Shown here: piece after piece, positions 56,701 through 64,000 of the stretch
Position numbering within the stretch: the stretch's first letter is position 1
How the letters are laid out: every line of letters begins with the position of its first letter
Assembly (NCBI RefSeq): GCF_001613795.1
Contig: NZ_LPVZ01000019.1
Location: forward strand, 310,001 to 374,000
Source: Thalassospira sp. MCCC 1A01148
GTDB lineage: Bacteria; Pseudomonadota; Alphaproteobacteria; Rhodospirillales; Thalassospiraceae
DNA: 64,000 nt
Reading direction: 5' to 3'
The notes under the pieces: generated by a model
What the model was told of the DNA's origin: nothing
Databases searched by the model: none
What the model saw: only the letters and a program-made list of their open reading frames with translations
Position numbers and translations under genes: made by a program

Positions 56701-56871
56701 ATATTATAAACCCCGTGAGGTTGCCCATCAGACCGGTGCCGTTTCAGGTTCGCCAGAGACTGGGCACAGAAACAAACGGTCCCACAGCAAGGATCTGGTT
56801 TCGTTAACAGATGATCCAGAACCTAGCAGCTAACCGCATCATTGAACAACAGGTCCTAAACAGGAATTCCA

Positions 56872-57528
56872 ATGAAGTTTTTCATCGATACCGCTGACAT
56901 CGACGCAATCCGCGAACTGGCCATGTCCGGCCTCGTAGACGGTGTCACCACCAACCCCTCGCTGGTAGCAAAGTCTGGCCGACCGTTTCTTGAACTGATC
57001 AAGGAAATTTGTGACGTTGTTGACGGCCCGGTCAGCGCGGAAGTTGCTGCAACCGATTATGAAACCATGGTTGCCGAAGGCCGCAAGCTTGCCAAGATCG
57101 CCGACAATGTCGTCGTCAAACTGCCGCTGACCGCTGATGGTCTCAAGGCTTGCCGCACCTTCACCGACGAAGGCATTCAGACCAACGTCACCCTTTGCTT
57201 CTCGGTTGGTCAGGCGATTCTGGCTGCCAAGGCCGGTGCGACTTATGTTTCGCCGTTCGTTGGCCGCCTGGATGACATTTCCTCTGACGGCATGCAGCTG
57301 ATTGCCGACATCGTTGATGTATATGGCAACTACCCGAACTGGAACACCGAAGTCCTTGTGGCATCGGCACGTGGCCCGCAGCATGTTGTCGACTCGGCAC
57401 GTCTTGGTGCTGACGTCGTCACCATCCCGCCGCAGGTTCTTGGCCAGCTGACCAAACACCCGCTGACCGACAAAGGCCTCGAAGCCTTCCTTGCCGATTG
57501 GGAAAAAACCGGCCAGTCGATCCTTTGA
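56872..57528 (+). CDS. tal: Transaldolase (small TalC type)
   Basis: A 218-residue pentose-phosphate enzyme of the short transaldolase/fructose-6-phosphate aldolase family. The Schiff-base lysine is K83 in NVVVKLPLT. The N-terminus [10 protein letters not shown] and [13 protein letters not shown] are typical. The glutamate E57 (SAEV) in the position where FSA has glutamine favours transaldolase over aldolase activity. It is monocistronic, divergent from priA, and followed by a hairpin terminator. Confidence 0.92.
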   Translation: MKFFIDTADIDAIRELAMSGLVDGVTTNPSLVAKSGRPFLELIKEICDVVDGPVSAEVAATDYETMVAEGRKLAKIADNVVVKLPLTADGLKACRTFTDEGIQTNVTLCFSVGQAILAAKAGATYVSPFVGRLDDISSDGMQLIADIVDVYGNYPNWNTEVLVASARGPQHVVDSARLGADVVTIPPQVLGQLTKHPLTDKGLEAFLADWEKTGQSIL

Positions 57529-57594
57529 TTTCGGATCGCTGATCGCGACAGATATATAAAAACCCGCATCTCGCGTGGTTTTTAACATGCATTT

Positions 57595-57630
57595 AACCCG
57601 GCAGCCCGCATTGTGGCAGCCGGGTTTTTT
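57595..57630 (+). terminator. Intrinsic terminator of the transaldolase gene
   Basis: AACCCGGC (57595-57602) pairs with GCCGGGTT (57619-57626), followed by TTTTTT counting from 57625. A weaker AAACC/GGTTT hairpin precedes it (about 57559-57583). Confidence 0.8.
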
Positions 57631-57656
57631 GTTTCTCACTTTTCAAGCCGGAACCG

Positions 57657-58346
57657 ATGGAAAAGACAGCTTTGCGCGCCGATGATGTCGCGGACTACCT
57701 TGCCGAACATCCTGAATTCTTCACTACGCGCCCGGACTTGCTTGAAAGTCTTGATTTGCCGATGCGCGAACTGGGCAATGGCGTTGCCGACATGCAACAA
57801 TATGTCGTTGCCCGCCTGCGCGACGAACGCGAAAAGCTGCGTGGTGCCACCAGCGAGCTTATCAATATTTCCAAATCCAATCTCGAAACCCAAAGCCGTA
57901 TTCACCGTGCGGTTCTGGCGCTTTTGAATGCACGCGGGTTTGAAACCTTTGTCGAGGCGCTTCAGGATCTGGTGCCCGAACTTCTTGATCTTGATGCCAT
58001 TGCGCTGTGCTTTGAAGAATGCACTGAGGCCCCGGTGCCAAGTTGTGATGGCCGGGTGCGCCGCCTTGTCGTTGGTGCGGTTGATCAGGTTCTTGGCGAA
58101 GAACAGGATGTCTGGCTGTTGCCAGATGACGCCGGGGATGAGGCTATCTTTGGTCCAAAGGCCTCTGAAATCCGGTCTGCGGCGATTGTCCGCCTCGCAC
58201 CGTTTTATGGTGATCCGGTCGGGCTTGTTGCCTTTGGCGTGAAGGAACCGGATTATTTCAGCCCGGCCCAGGCCAATGACCTGATCATGTTCCTGGCATC
58301 CGTGATCGAGTTTGGTGTGCGTCGATGGCTGACCCAAACGGTCTGA
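57657..58346 (+). CDS. DUF484-family protein
   Basis: A 229-residue GAF-like protein. It shows the family N-terminus VADYLAEHPEFF (about 11-22), a coiled region at about 45-75, and a GAF-like domain after about residue 85. The family usually precedes xerC, as here, and its role is unknown; a link to replication or chromosome segregation is guessed from that neighbourhood. Its 3' end overlaps the xerC start by 22 bases. Confidence 0.88.
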   Translation: MEKTALRADDVADYLAEHPEFFTTRPDLLESLDLPMRELGNGVADMQQYVVARLRDEREKLRGATSELINISKSNLETQSRIHRAVLALLNARGFETFVEALQDLVPELLDLDAIALCFEECTEAPVPSCDGRVRRLVVGAVDQVLGEEQDVWLLPDDAGDEAIFGPKASEIRSAAIVRLAPFYGDPVGLVAFGVKEPDYFSPAQANDLIMFLASVIEFGVRRWLTQTV

Positions 58347-59275
58347 CCGCCATCACCCTGCCACAGGATGTGAGCGACGCCATTGCCGACTGGCGTGGCT
58401 GGCTTGCCAATGAGCGCCGCGCATCCAACCACACCACTGAAAACTATCTGGCCGATCTTTATGCGTTTCTGGGCTTCGTCAAAGACCATCTTGGCGATGC
58501 TCCGACGCTTAAGGACTTGCTCCGCCTGAACCCGCGCGATTTTCGAAGCTGGCTGGCGCGTCGCAGCATGGATGGCATGGCCAAGACTTCGACCGCGCGC
58601 GCACTGTCTTCCCTTCGCAATTTCTACCGATTTCTTGAACGGTCCGGGCGGGGCCAGAACGCCGCCGTACAGTCGATCCGAAACCCGCGCCTGCCGCAAT
58701 CAACGCCCAAGCCGCTGGCACCGGATGACGCCATGGCGGTGCTGGAAAATGCCGATGCCTGGCAGGATGAACCGTGGCTTGGCAAACGTAACCTTGCCCT
58801 GTTTACCCTGCTTTATGGATGCGGATTGCGTATATCGGAGGCACTTGATCTGAATGCCAATCAACGCCCGACCGGCGATTCGATGGTGATCACGGGGAAG
58901 GGCAACAAACAGCGCCTTGTCCCGGTTCTGCCCATCGTACGGGACGCAATCGAGGACTATGTCCGCACCTGCCCGTTTGCGCCCGATGGCGATGATCCAT
59001 TGTTTCTCGGCGCACGCGGCAAACGCCTTGTTGCGCAGGTGGCCCAGCGCGAAATGCGCAAGGTACGGGAACTTTTGAACCTGCCCGACACCGCAACACC
59101 GCACGCGCTGCGTCATTCCTTTGCGACCCACCTTTTGGCCGGTGGGGGTGATTTACGCACCATTCAGGATTTGCTGGGTCACGCATCGCTTTCAACGACC
59201 CAGCGCTATACCGCGGTTGATACCGAACAGTTAATGGCTGTCTATAACGGCACCCATCCACGCGCCCGGCGCTAG
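58325..59275 (+). CDS. xerC: Site-specific tyrosine recombinase XerC
   Basis: A 316-residue recombinase that, with XerD, resolves chromosome dimers at dif. The N-terminal SAM-like DNA-binding domain spans about 15-105. The catalytic set is Arg in GCGLRISEA, Lys in TGKGNKQR, His and Arg in HALRHSFATH, His in LLGHASLSTT, and nucleophile Tyr in TQRYTAVD. The 22-base overlap with the DUF484 gene indicates coupled translation. No phage or transposon genes are nearby, so the housekeeping role is likely. Confidence 0.94.
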   Translation: MADPNGLTAITLPQDVSDAIADWRGWLANERRASNHTTENYLADLYAFLGFVKDHLGDAPTLKDLLRLNPRDFRSWLARRSMDGMAKTSTARALSSLRNFYRFLERSGRGQNAAVQSIRNPRLPQSTPKPLAPDDAMAVLENADAWQDEPWLGKRNLALFTLLYGCGLRISEALDLNANQRPTGDSMVITGKGNKQRLVPVLPIVRDAIEDYVRTCPFAPDGDDPLFLGARGKRLVAQVAQREMRKVRELLNLPDTATPHALRHSFATHLLAGGGDLRTIQDLLGHASLSTTQRYTAVDTEQLMAVYNGTHPRARR

Positions 59276-59361
59276 GACATCTGCCGGAACTGCTGCGCTC
59301 GACCGGGCGTTAAAGCCAGACAAGTCATCCTTCCAGCCCCACGGGAAAAAGCAGTCGCCCG

Positions 59362-59673
59362 ATGAAGTTATTTCGATCCCGCCGCTTTGATGCCAGCCAT
59401 CGCCACCGCCAGATTTACAGCGCCTATGAAATCGCCTATTCAGCCGTCGACCTGCTGGCCGCCGTGTTGTTCATCGTTGGAAGTTTCCTGTTTCTTGACG
59501 ACGAAACCGTCACAGCCGGGACCTGGTTGTTTATCATCGGATCGGTTTTCTTTGCGGCCCGGCCTGCCGTGCGCCTTGCGCGGGAACTGCATCTGGCCGG
59601 ACTTGGCGATGAAGAAACCGGAAATTCATCAAACAACCAATCCCCCGAACAGGAAAGCGCCACGCGATCCTGA
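59362..59673 (+). CDS. YrhK-domain small membrane protein
   Basis: A 103-residue protein of the YrhK-like family. Two hydrophobic segments lie at about 28-50 and 53-68, separated by a short loop (YEIAYSAVDLLAAVLFIVGS, then TAGTWLFIIGSVFFAARPAVR). The tail is polar and Asn/Gln/Glu-rich. Function is unknown. Confidence 0.82.
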   Translation: MKLFRSRRFDASHRHRQIYSAYEIAYSAVDLLAAVLFIVGSFLFLDDETVTAGTWLFIIGSVFFAARPAVRLARELHLAGLGDEETGNSSNNQSPEQESATRS

Positions 59674-59768
59674 GAGTTGCAGATCCTGTTTTATAAATTT
59701 TCGGTTCCTGCTGGTCGCATTTCCCCCTTACACTGCGCGCAACCAATTGATCCCCACGGAGGAAAACC

Positions 59769-60374
59769 ATGATTCTGCGTTCGAGTGGTCCGTCGCCGTT
59801 TGGCCGGAAAGTCAAAATCGTTGCCAAGATGCTTGGTATTTATGACCAATTGACGGTGGAAATGTCGAATACCAACGATCCGGCGGATACACTGCGCCAG
59901 CAAAACCCGCTGGGCAAAATTCCGATCCTGATCCTTGATGATGGCCGCAAGATTTTCGACAGCCGCGTGATCTGCGAATATCTTGATGCACAGGTCGATG
60001 GCACCACCCTGCACCCGACTGAAAGCGACGCACGGTGGGAGGCACTGACACTTCAGGCGCTTGGTGACGGCATCGTCGATGCGTCCATTTTGCAGGTCTA
60101 TGAAACCCGGATGCGCCCGGAAGACAAACGCCATGACGAATGGCTGTCTTATCAGGCGGACAAGGTCAAACGATCACTGGATCAACTGAGTGCCAATGCG
60201 CCGTCGCTTGAAGGTGACCTGACGATTGGTCATGTCGCGATTGCCTGTGCGCTGGGCTATCTTGATCTGCGCTTTGAGGGCAAATGGCGTGAAAGCTATC
60301 CGACGCTTGTCACATGGCTTGAAACCTTTGACGCGCGCGTCCCGGCCTTTGAGGCCACCAAGTTTGTCGCCTGA
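59769..60374 (+). CDS. Glutathione S-transferase family protein
   Basis: A 201-residue GST. The N-terminal thioredoxin fold (about 1-78) begins MILRSSGPSPFGRKV and carries NPLGKIPILILDDG plus the glutathione-contact DSRVICEYLD. The all-alpha C-terminal domain follows, with a late TIGHVAIACALGYLDLR segment. GGAGG lies just before the ATG. Substrate is unknown. It is followed by a 15-base-pair hairpin. Confidence 0.9.
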   Translation: MILRSSGPSPFGRKVKIVAKMLGIYDQLTVEMSNTNDPADTLRQQNPLGKIPILILDDGRKIFDSRVICEYLDAQVDGTTLHPTESDARWEALTLQALGDGIVDASILQVYETRMRPEDKRHDEWLSYQADKVKRSLDQLSANAPSLEGDLTIGHVAIACALGYLDLRFEGKWRESYPTLVTWLETFDARVPAFEATKFVA

Positions 60375-60380
60375 GACTGA

Positions 60381-60416
60381 TGCCCTTTGGCGCAATGCTG
60401 CTTGCGCCAAAGGGCA
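60381..60416 (+). terminator. Strong hairpin after the GST gene
   Basis: TGCCCTTTGGCGCAA (60381-60395) pairs perfectly over 15 bases with 60402-60416, loop TGCTGC. Only a weak ATTTT run follows. Confidence 0.65.
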
Positions 60417-60470
60417 AAGATTTTAAATCAAGTGCTTAGCCACTAAAAACAACCCGGAGCCTTTTGCACA

Positions 60471-60962
60471 ATGTCCCGTCTGAACAGCGTTATCCGCCGT
60501 CTTCAAGCCCAACGCGATTGCCTGAATGCGGCAGCAGAAATGATCAAGGATCAGGACGGGATCGTGCTTGAAGTCGGGCTTGGCAACGGACGCACCTTCG
60601 ATCACCTCCGCGAAATTATGCCCGACCGCGAGATTTTCGTGTTTGATCGCCAAATCGCCGCCCACCCGAAATGCATCCCCGATGATGACCATCTGTTCCT
60701 TGGCGATATCTTTGAAACCCTGCCCAAGGCAGTAGAGCGCTTCAAAGGCAAGGTCGCCCTTGTTCATTCCGATGTCGGCACCGGGGATGAGGAACTGAAT
60801 GCCAAGATCGCAGCCTTTATCGGATCGACCCTGCCCCCGGCATTGATCAAGGGTGCAATTGTGGCGTCCGACCAGAAAATCGATGTGCCGGGCACGATTG
60901 CCGAACCGCTGCCCGAAGGCGTTCCAAAAGATCGCTATTTCTTCCGTCGTTATCAGGGCTAA
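60471..60962 (+). CDS. Small SAM-dependent methyltransferase-like protein
   Basis: A 163-residue protein of a small methyltransferase family (Methyltransf_17-like as I recall it). It opens with SRLNSVIRRLQAQRDCLNAA and has the SAM-loop IVLEVGLGNGRTFDHLRE (about 31-48) and an IFVFDR strand end that would bind the ribose. Substrate is unknown. It is single or loosely linked to the downstream glutamine-synthetase-like gene (69-base gap). Confidence 0.8.
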   Translation: MSRLNSVIRRLQAQRDCLNAAAEMIKDQDGIVLEVGLGNGRTFDHLREIMPDREIFVFDRQIAAHPKCIPDDDHLFLGDIFETLPKAVERFKGKVALVHSDVGTGDEELNAKIAAFIGSTLPPALIKGAIVASDQKIDVPGTIAEPLPEGVPKDRYFFRRYQG

Positions 60963-61031
60963 TATCGCGCCCAGTTTTGGAATTGGCTCTGTACCCGCAG
61001 AGCCCCCGTCAGCATCTTAGGAAATCGTGCC

Positions 61032-62420
61032 GTGGCCACCGCAAATGCCCCTTCGCCCAGTGGAAGTCAATTGTCCGAAGCACAGGACTTTCTGGCAAAA
61101 TATCCCGATGTCGAAGCCATCGACATCATCCTGACCGACTTTCACGGGATTGGCCGGGGCAAGACGATCCGCCGTCATGAACTAGAAGGTATCTATAAAT
61201 CCGGGCGCGGCTTGCCGAGCTCCTTGTTCGGACAGGATGTCAGTGGCGAGGATGTTGATGATTGCGGCCTTGTGCAAACCGGTGGTGGCGGGGATTGCCG
61301 CTGCTGGCCGGTGCCGGGCACGCTTGGCTATCTGCCCCATACCGGACGCGGGCAGCTTTTGATTGCCATGTATGAAGAAGACGATGCACCGCATGACGTT
61401 GATCCGCGCAACGTTTTCGGCGAACAGGTCAAACGGGCCGCAAAGCTCGGCTTCTATCCGATGGGTGCGTTCGAACTTGAATTTTATCTTGTCGATCAGA
61501 CCCCGGATGCCCAGGGCCTGTATCACCCGGCATCCTATGCCATCACCAAGCGGCGCAGCAAATTGCGCAACACAATGTCGGTCGATGAAATCGATGAAAT
61601 GTCACCGCTTTTTGATGCGGTTTATGAGGGTGCCAAGCATCTGGACCTGACGCTGGAAACCCTGATTTCGGAATATGGTCCGGGCCAGTATGAAATGACC
61701 ATCCGCTATCGCGATCTGATGCGTGCGGCCGATGACGTGATCATTGCCAAACGTCTGATCCGCACGGTCGCACGGCGCTTTGGCAAGGAAGCCGTCTTTA
61801 TGCCCAAGCCGTTCGGCAACGAAGCCGGATCGGGCATGCATTTGCACCTGTCGCTTGCCGGTCAGGATGGCAATAACCTGTTTGCCGATCAGGCGGATGG
61901 ATCGTTAAGCCCGTTGATGCTCAATGCGATTGGCGGCATTCGCGGCACGATTGGCGAAACCATGCTGTTGCTCGCCCCGTTCATGAATTCTTGGCGTCGC
62001 TTTGCATCGGCGATGTATTCACCGGCATCTGATGACTGGGGTGTTGAAAACCGCACCGTGGCACTGCGCGTACCGGGCACACCGGGCAAAACGCGCCATT
62101 TCGAACACCGTATCGCCGGGGTTGATGCCAACCCCTATCTGGTCGCGGCTGTGACCCTGGGTGCTGCCCTTGACGGGATCGAAGGCAAAATTGATCCGGG
62201 CAAACCATGTGAAGATGAAATCGGCGAGGCAAAGGCACCAAACGACCTGCCGCGTCATTGGCTTGAGGCGATTGATCAGTTTGCCGCATCCGAATTCAAT
62301 AAACGCACCCTTGGCGAACGCTTCCACACCGCGTTCACCAAAATCAAACAGGCCGAATACGAACAAATGGCGCTGAAGGTTTCGGCAGCAGAGTGGGAAT
62401 ATTACGGGTTTTCCGTCTGA
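61032..62420 (+). CDS. Glutamine-synthetase-family ligase (PuuA/GlnA3-like)
   Basis: A 462-residue member of the GS superfamily that probably joins glutamate to an amine, such as putrescine or another polyamine, not ammonia. The N-terminal beta-grasp carries VEAIDIILTDFHGIGRGK (about 27-44). The catalytic domain has the metal and nucleotide motifs FELEFY, GPGQYEM, GSGMHLHLS and EHRIAGVDANPYLVAAV. It starts with GTG at 61032, with AGGAAA upstream. It differs from housekeeping GlnA in the N-terminus and lacks the adenylylation-type loop. No puuB, C or D homologues are adjacent, so the substrate is open. Confidence 0.87.
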   Translation: MATANAPSPSGSQLSEAQDFLAKYPDVEAIDIILTDFHGIGRGKTIRRHELEGIYKSGRGLPSSLFGQDVSGEDVDDCGLVQTGGGGDCRCWPVPGTLGYLPHTGRGQLLIAMYEEDDAPHDVDPRNVFGEQVKRAAKLGFYPMGAFELEFYLVDQTPDAQGLYHPASYAITKRRSKLRNTMSVDEIDEMSPLFDAVYEGAKHLDLTLETLISEYGPGQYEMTIRYRDLMRAADDVIIAKRLIRTVARRFGKEAVFMPKPFGNEAGSGMHLHLSLAGQDGNNLFADQADGSLSPLMLNAIGGIRGTIGETMLLLAPFMNSWRRFASAMYSPASDDWGVENRTVALRVPGTPGKTRHFEHRIAGVDANPYLVAAVTLGAALDGIEGKIDPGKPCEDEIGEAKAPNDLPRHWLEAIDQFAASEFNKRTLGERFHTAFTKIKQAEYEQMALKVSAAEWEYYGFSV

Positions 62421-62451
62421 TCCCCTATCTGCGGGGACGGTGCCACAGTGA

Positions 62452-62676
62452 TCAGTAACTTAGGTCCAAACCAAGGAAGTTGCTGAGTGCCAGGGTAATG
62501 CCGCCGACAACCAGAAGTGCCAGCACGAAGATGCCGGTGACCTTGGCACTGGCGCGCAGGACCGCTTGTCTTCCGTACTTTTGACCCTGATCGTAATGCC
62601 ACTTGATGGCAAAAAACATCGCGGTCAGCAGTGCAACAACTTTAAACGTGCCAAAGGCGATCGGGACCCAATCCAT
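62452..62676 (-). CDS. Small hydrophobic membrane protein, unknown
   Basis: A 74-residue protein with two hydrophobic segments (about 6-24 and 43-66) and a charged loop with HYDQGQKYGRQ. It is convergent with the GS-like gene. The ATG at 62676 has a weak GAGAG ahead; the alternative ATG at 62691 has none. No family is recognised. Confidence 0.55.
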   Translation of the reverse strand: MDWVPIAFGTFKVVALLTAMFFAIKWHYDQGQKYGRQAVLRASAKVTGIFVLALLVVGGITLALSNFLGLDLSY

Positions 62677-62876
62677 AACAAAGACTCTCATATTTATGTG
62701 TTATGGATGTTATGGCCTCATCTTGTGCGCAGGCAAACTTCGCATTCTGCAACCCTGACATGAAGCAGCGCATTGTGCCGAAAGTACCAGCAACTGGATG
62801 GAAATATTGCAGATTTTCTGTTGAAGGTGCCGTCTGGTCAGATTGCCCTGACCAGGACTACCGGCAGTGTGCAGCG

Positions 62877-63203
62877 TTAGAAAACACGCTTTGCACGGTT
62901 GTTTGATTTGCGCGCCGAGAAGGCGACTTGCGGGCGGGCGTCCATGGTTTTCTGATCGCGGAGATAGGCGACTTCAAGATCGCGGGGCTCAACACTGAGC
63001 ACGCGGGAAGATTCCGGGCGATCCGAATTCGTATTAAGGTGAATCTGCGTCGAAACCCACTGCCATGTCGGGTATGTCAGCTTTTCATCCTGCGTTTCTT
63101 CGGTAATCACCTTGTAGGATCCGGCCGGAAGGACTTCTGCAAGGCCACGCATGCTGAACGGACGTGTGAAATTCAGAATTCTCGAAGTGGTACGATTGGT
63201 CAA
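62877..63203 (-). CDS. Small conserved hypothetical protein (TTG start)
   Basis: A 108-residue protein beginning with TTG at 63203, chosen because AGGAG is 6 bases upstream (63210-63214) and the start NRTTSRILNFTRPFSMRGLA matches the beginning of a small alphaproteobacterial family I recall, with LPAGSYKVITEE following. The middle (PTWQWVSTQIHL) resembles that family's beta-rich pattern. The function of the family is unknown. An upstream-extended frame has no ribosome site. Confidence 0.65.
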   Translation of the reverse strand: MTNRTTSRILNFTRPFSMRGLAEVLPAGSYKVITEETQDEKLTYPTWQWVSTQIHLNTNSDRPESSRVLSVEPRDLEVAYLRDQKTMDARPQVAFSARKSNNRAKRVF

Positions 63204-63676
63204 AAAAGGCTCCTTGCGCCGGAATGCGCGTTGGCCAGGCCAAACGATCGGGACCATTCCCGCCGTCGGACACTGACTCGGATTACAGACAGATCAAAGT
63301 TTTCAGATTAACAACGGACTAATTTGCCCAAGCCAATAAAATATTGGAAATTTGAGAATCAAAAAATATTTGCAGCGTCGACCATATGAATATTTTTGAT
63401 TAATTTACAACGGTATTATTTTTTATTTAATCAAAAAAACAAAAACTTGAACTTTAATTCGGACCTTAAAGACATCGCTTTTATTTACTAATTCAAGTAA
63501 TTACGTTCCATTTCGGGCTCAGAAGATGTCAGCTCCGATCAATATCGGATACCCACCGCCTATTCCTTGCCATCCCGTCGCAATGGCGATATTCAGGTTT
63601 CAAACTGTCATTAACTTGCGATGCCGGGCCCCGCGCATTATCTCCGGCTTGCAACCAGGCGAGATGAGAAGACGCC
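63204..63676. other. AT-rich region upstream of nadA
   Basis: No gene. From about 63310 to 63500 it is strongly AT-rich and holds linked inverted repeats: AAAAATATT/AATATTTTT (63362-63370/63389-63397) and TTTTTGATTAA/TTAATCAAAAA (63393-63403/63427-63437). The motif ATCAAAAA recurs three times. It may be the nadA control region. Confidence 0.5.
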
Positions 63677-64000
63677 ATGAATGAAATGATCACCATTGCC
63701 GAGGCATCTGCCGACGCAATGTCGGAAATGCAGATTGATCCCACCCTTGATCTGGAAGCTGAGATTCAGCGCCTGAAAAAGGAAAAGAACGCGATCATTC
63801 TGGCCCATTACTATCAGGATGGGGAAATTCAGGACCTTGCCGACTTTGTCGGCGACAGTCTTGACCTGTCGCGTAAGGCAGCAGCAACCGATGCCGATGT
63901 CATCGTGTTCTGCGGTGTGCGCTTTATGGCTGAGGTCGCCAAAATCCTCAGCCCGAACAAGACTGTTCTGCTGCCGGACTCGAAAGCGGGTTGCTCGCTC
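63677..64000 (+). CDS. nadA: Quinolinate synthase, 5' part (cut by window end)
   Basis: The first 108 codons of NadA, which condenses iminoaspartate and dihydroxyacetone phosphate to quinolinate for NAD synthesis, with a 4Fe-4S cluster. The reading frame opens at the ATG at 63677 (GAGATGAGAAG upstream) and runs to the end of the window. Landmarks are [32 protein letters not shown], and PDSKAGCSL, whose cysteine is the first cluster ligand of the family. The upstream AT-rich repeats suggest regulated expression. Confidence 0.93.
   Translation, partial: MNEMITIAEASADAMSEMQIDPTLDLEAEIQRLKKEKNAIILAHYYQDGEIQDLADFVGDSLDLSRKAAATDADVIVFCGVRFMAEVAKILSPNKTVLLPDSKAGCSL

Noticed and set aside
55621-56709. 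Open frame antisense to priA
   Set aside because: Wholly inside priA on the opposite strand, with no recognisable domain.
58325-59275. XerC-like recombinase as a sign of an integrated element
   Set aside because: It overlaps the DUF484 gene as in the standard housekeeping arrangement and no attachment-site repeats or phage genes are seen.

Overview
The window looks like chromosomal DNA of a free-living, probably marine alphaproteobacterium. Protein sequences and layout (an isolated F1 operon atpH-A-G-D-C, a SmoEFGK-type polyol transporter, DUF484 overlapping xerC) fit Rhodospirillales and most resemble Thalassospira. That assignment comes from recalled family resemblance, not from a search. 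Base composition and gene style are even throughout. I see no rRNA, tRNA, CRISPR array, recognisable transposase gene or prophage.

Layout. 1-2.7 kb: a small orphan protein, cyclopropane-fatty-acid synthase, and a gene-free stretch with a nested inverted-repeat element. 2.7-10.2 kb: asd, then a SorC-type regulator followed by a polyol ABC uptake operon (binding protein, two permeases, ATPase) and an SDR polyol dehydrogenase. 10.2-17.9 kb: a mixed block holding three DNA alkylation or crosslink repair enzymes (YcaQ/AlkX-like, Tag, AlkB-like) interleaved with an SLC13 transporter, folD, DUF167, YggT and a LacI regulator. 18-23.8 kb: a tripartite RND efflux operon. 24-31.6 kb: a chemoreceptor, an AraC regulator, a ureohydrolase with a divergent LysR regulator, AzlCD and a methyltransferase. 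31.7-33.4 kb: release factor 3.

33.4-38.7 kb is an arsenic-resistance island with two divergent arms. One is arsR1-arsP. The other is arsR2-acr3-GAPDH-arsJ. Both arms have operator-like palindromes. GAPDH plus ArsJ should export pentavalent arsenate as 1-arseno-3-phosphoglycerate, ACR3 exports arsenite, and ArsP probably exports trivalent organoarsenicals. No arsC reductase is present here.

38.7-47.8 kb: a candidate terminated small RNA ahead of a PhoH-like ATPase, a cation-diffusion exporter, ccmF-ccmI, an Rcp1-like response regulator and an orphan FtsX-like ABC permease. 47.8-52.8 kb: the F1-ATPase operon. 53.2-64 kb: a MazG-like protein, an orphan periplasmic binding protein, priA, a transaldolase, DUF484-xerC, a YrhK-domain protein, a GST, a small methyltransferase, a glutamine-synthetase-like enzyme, two small unknown proteins, and the 5' end of nadA cut by the window edge.

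No single wholly novel system stands out. The least explained parts are the nested repeat upstream of cfa with its dispersed short relatives, the structured terminated RNA before phoH, the arsR2 operator that covers its own start codon, and several strong palindromes in divergent promoter regions.
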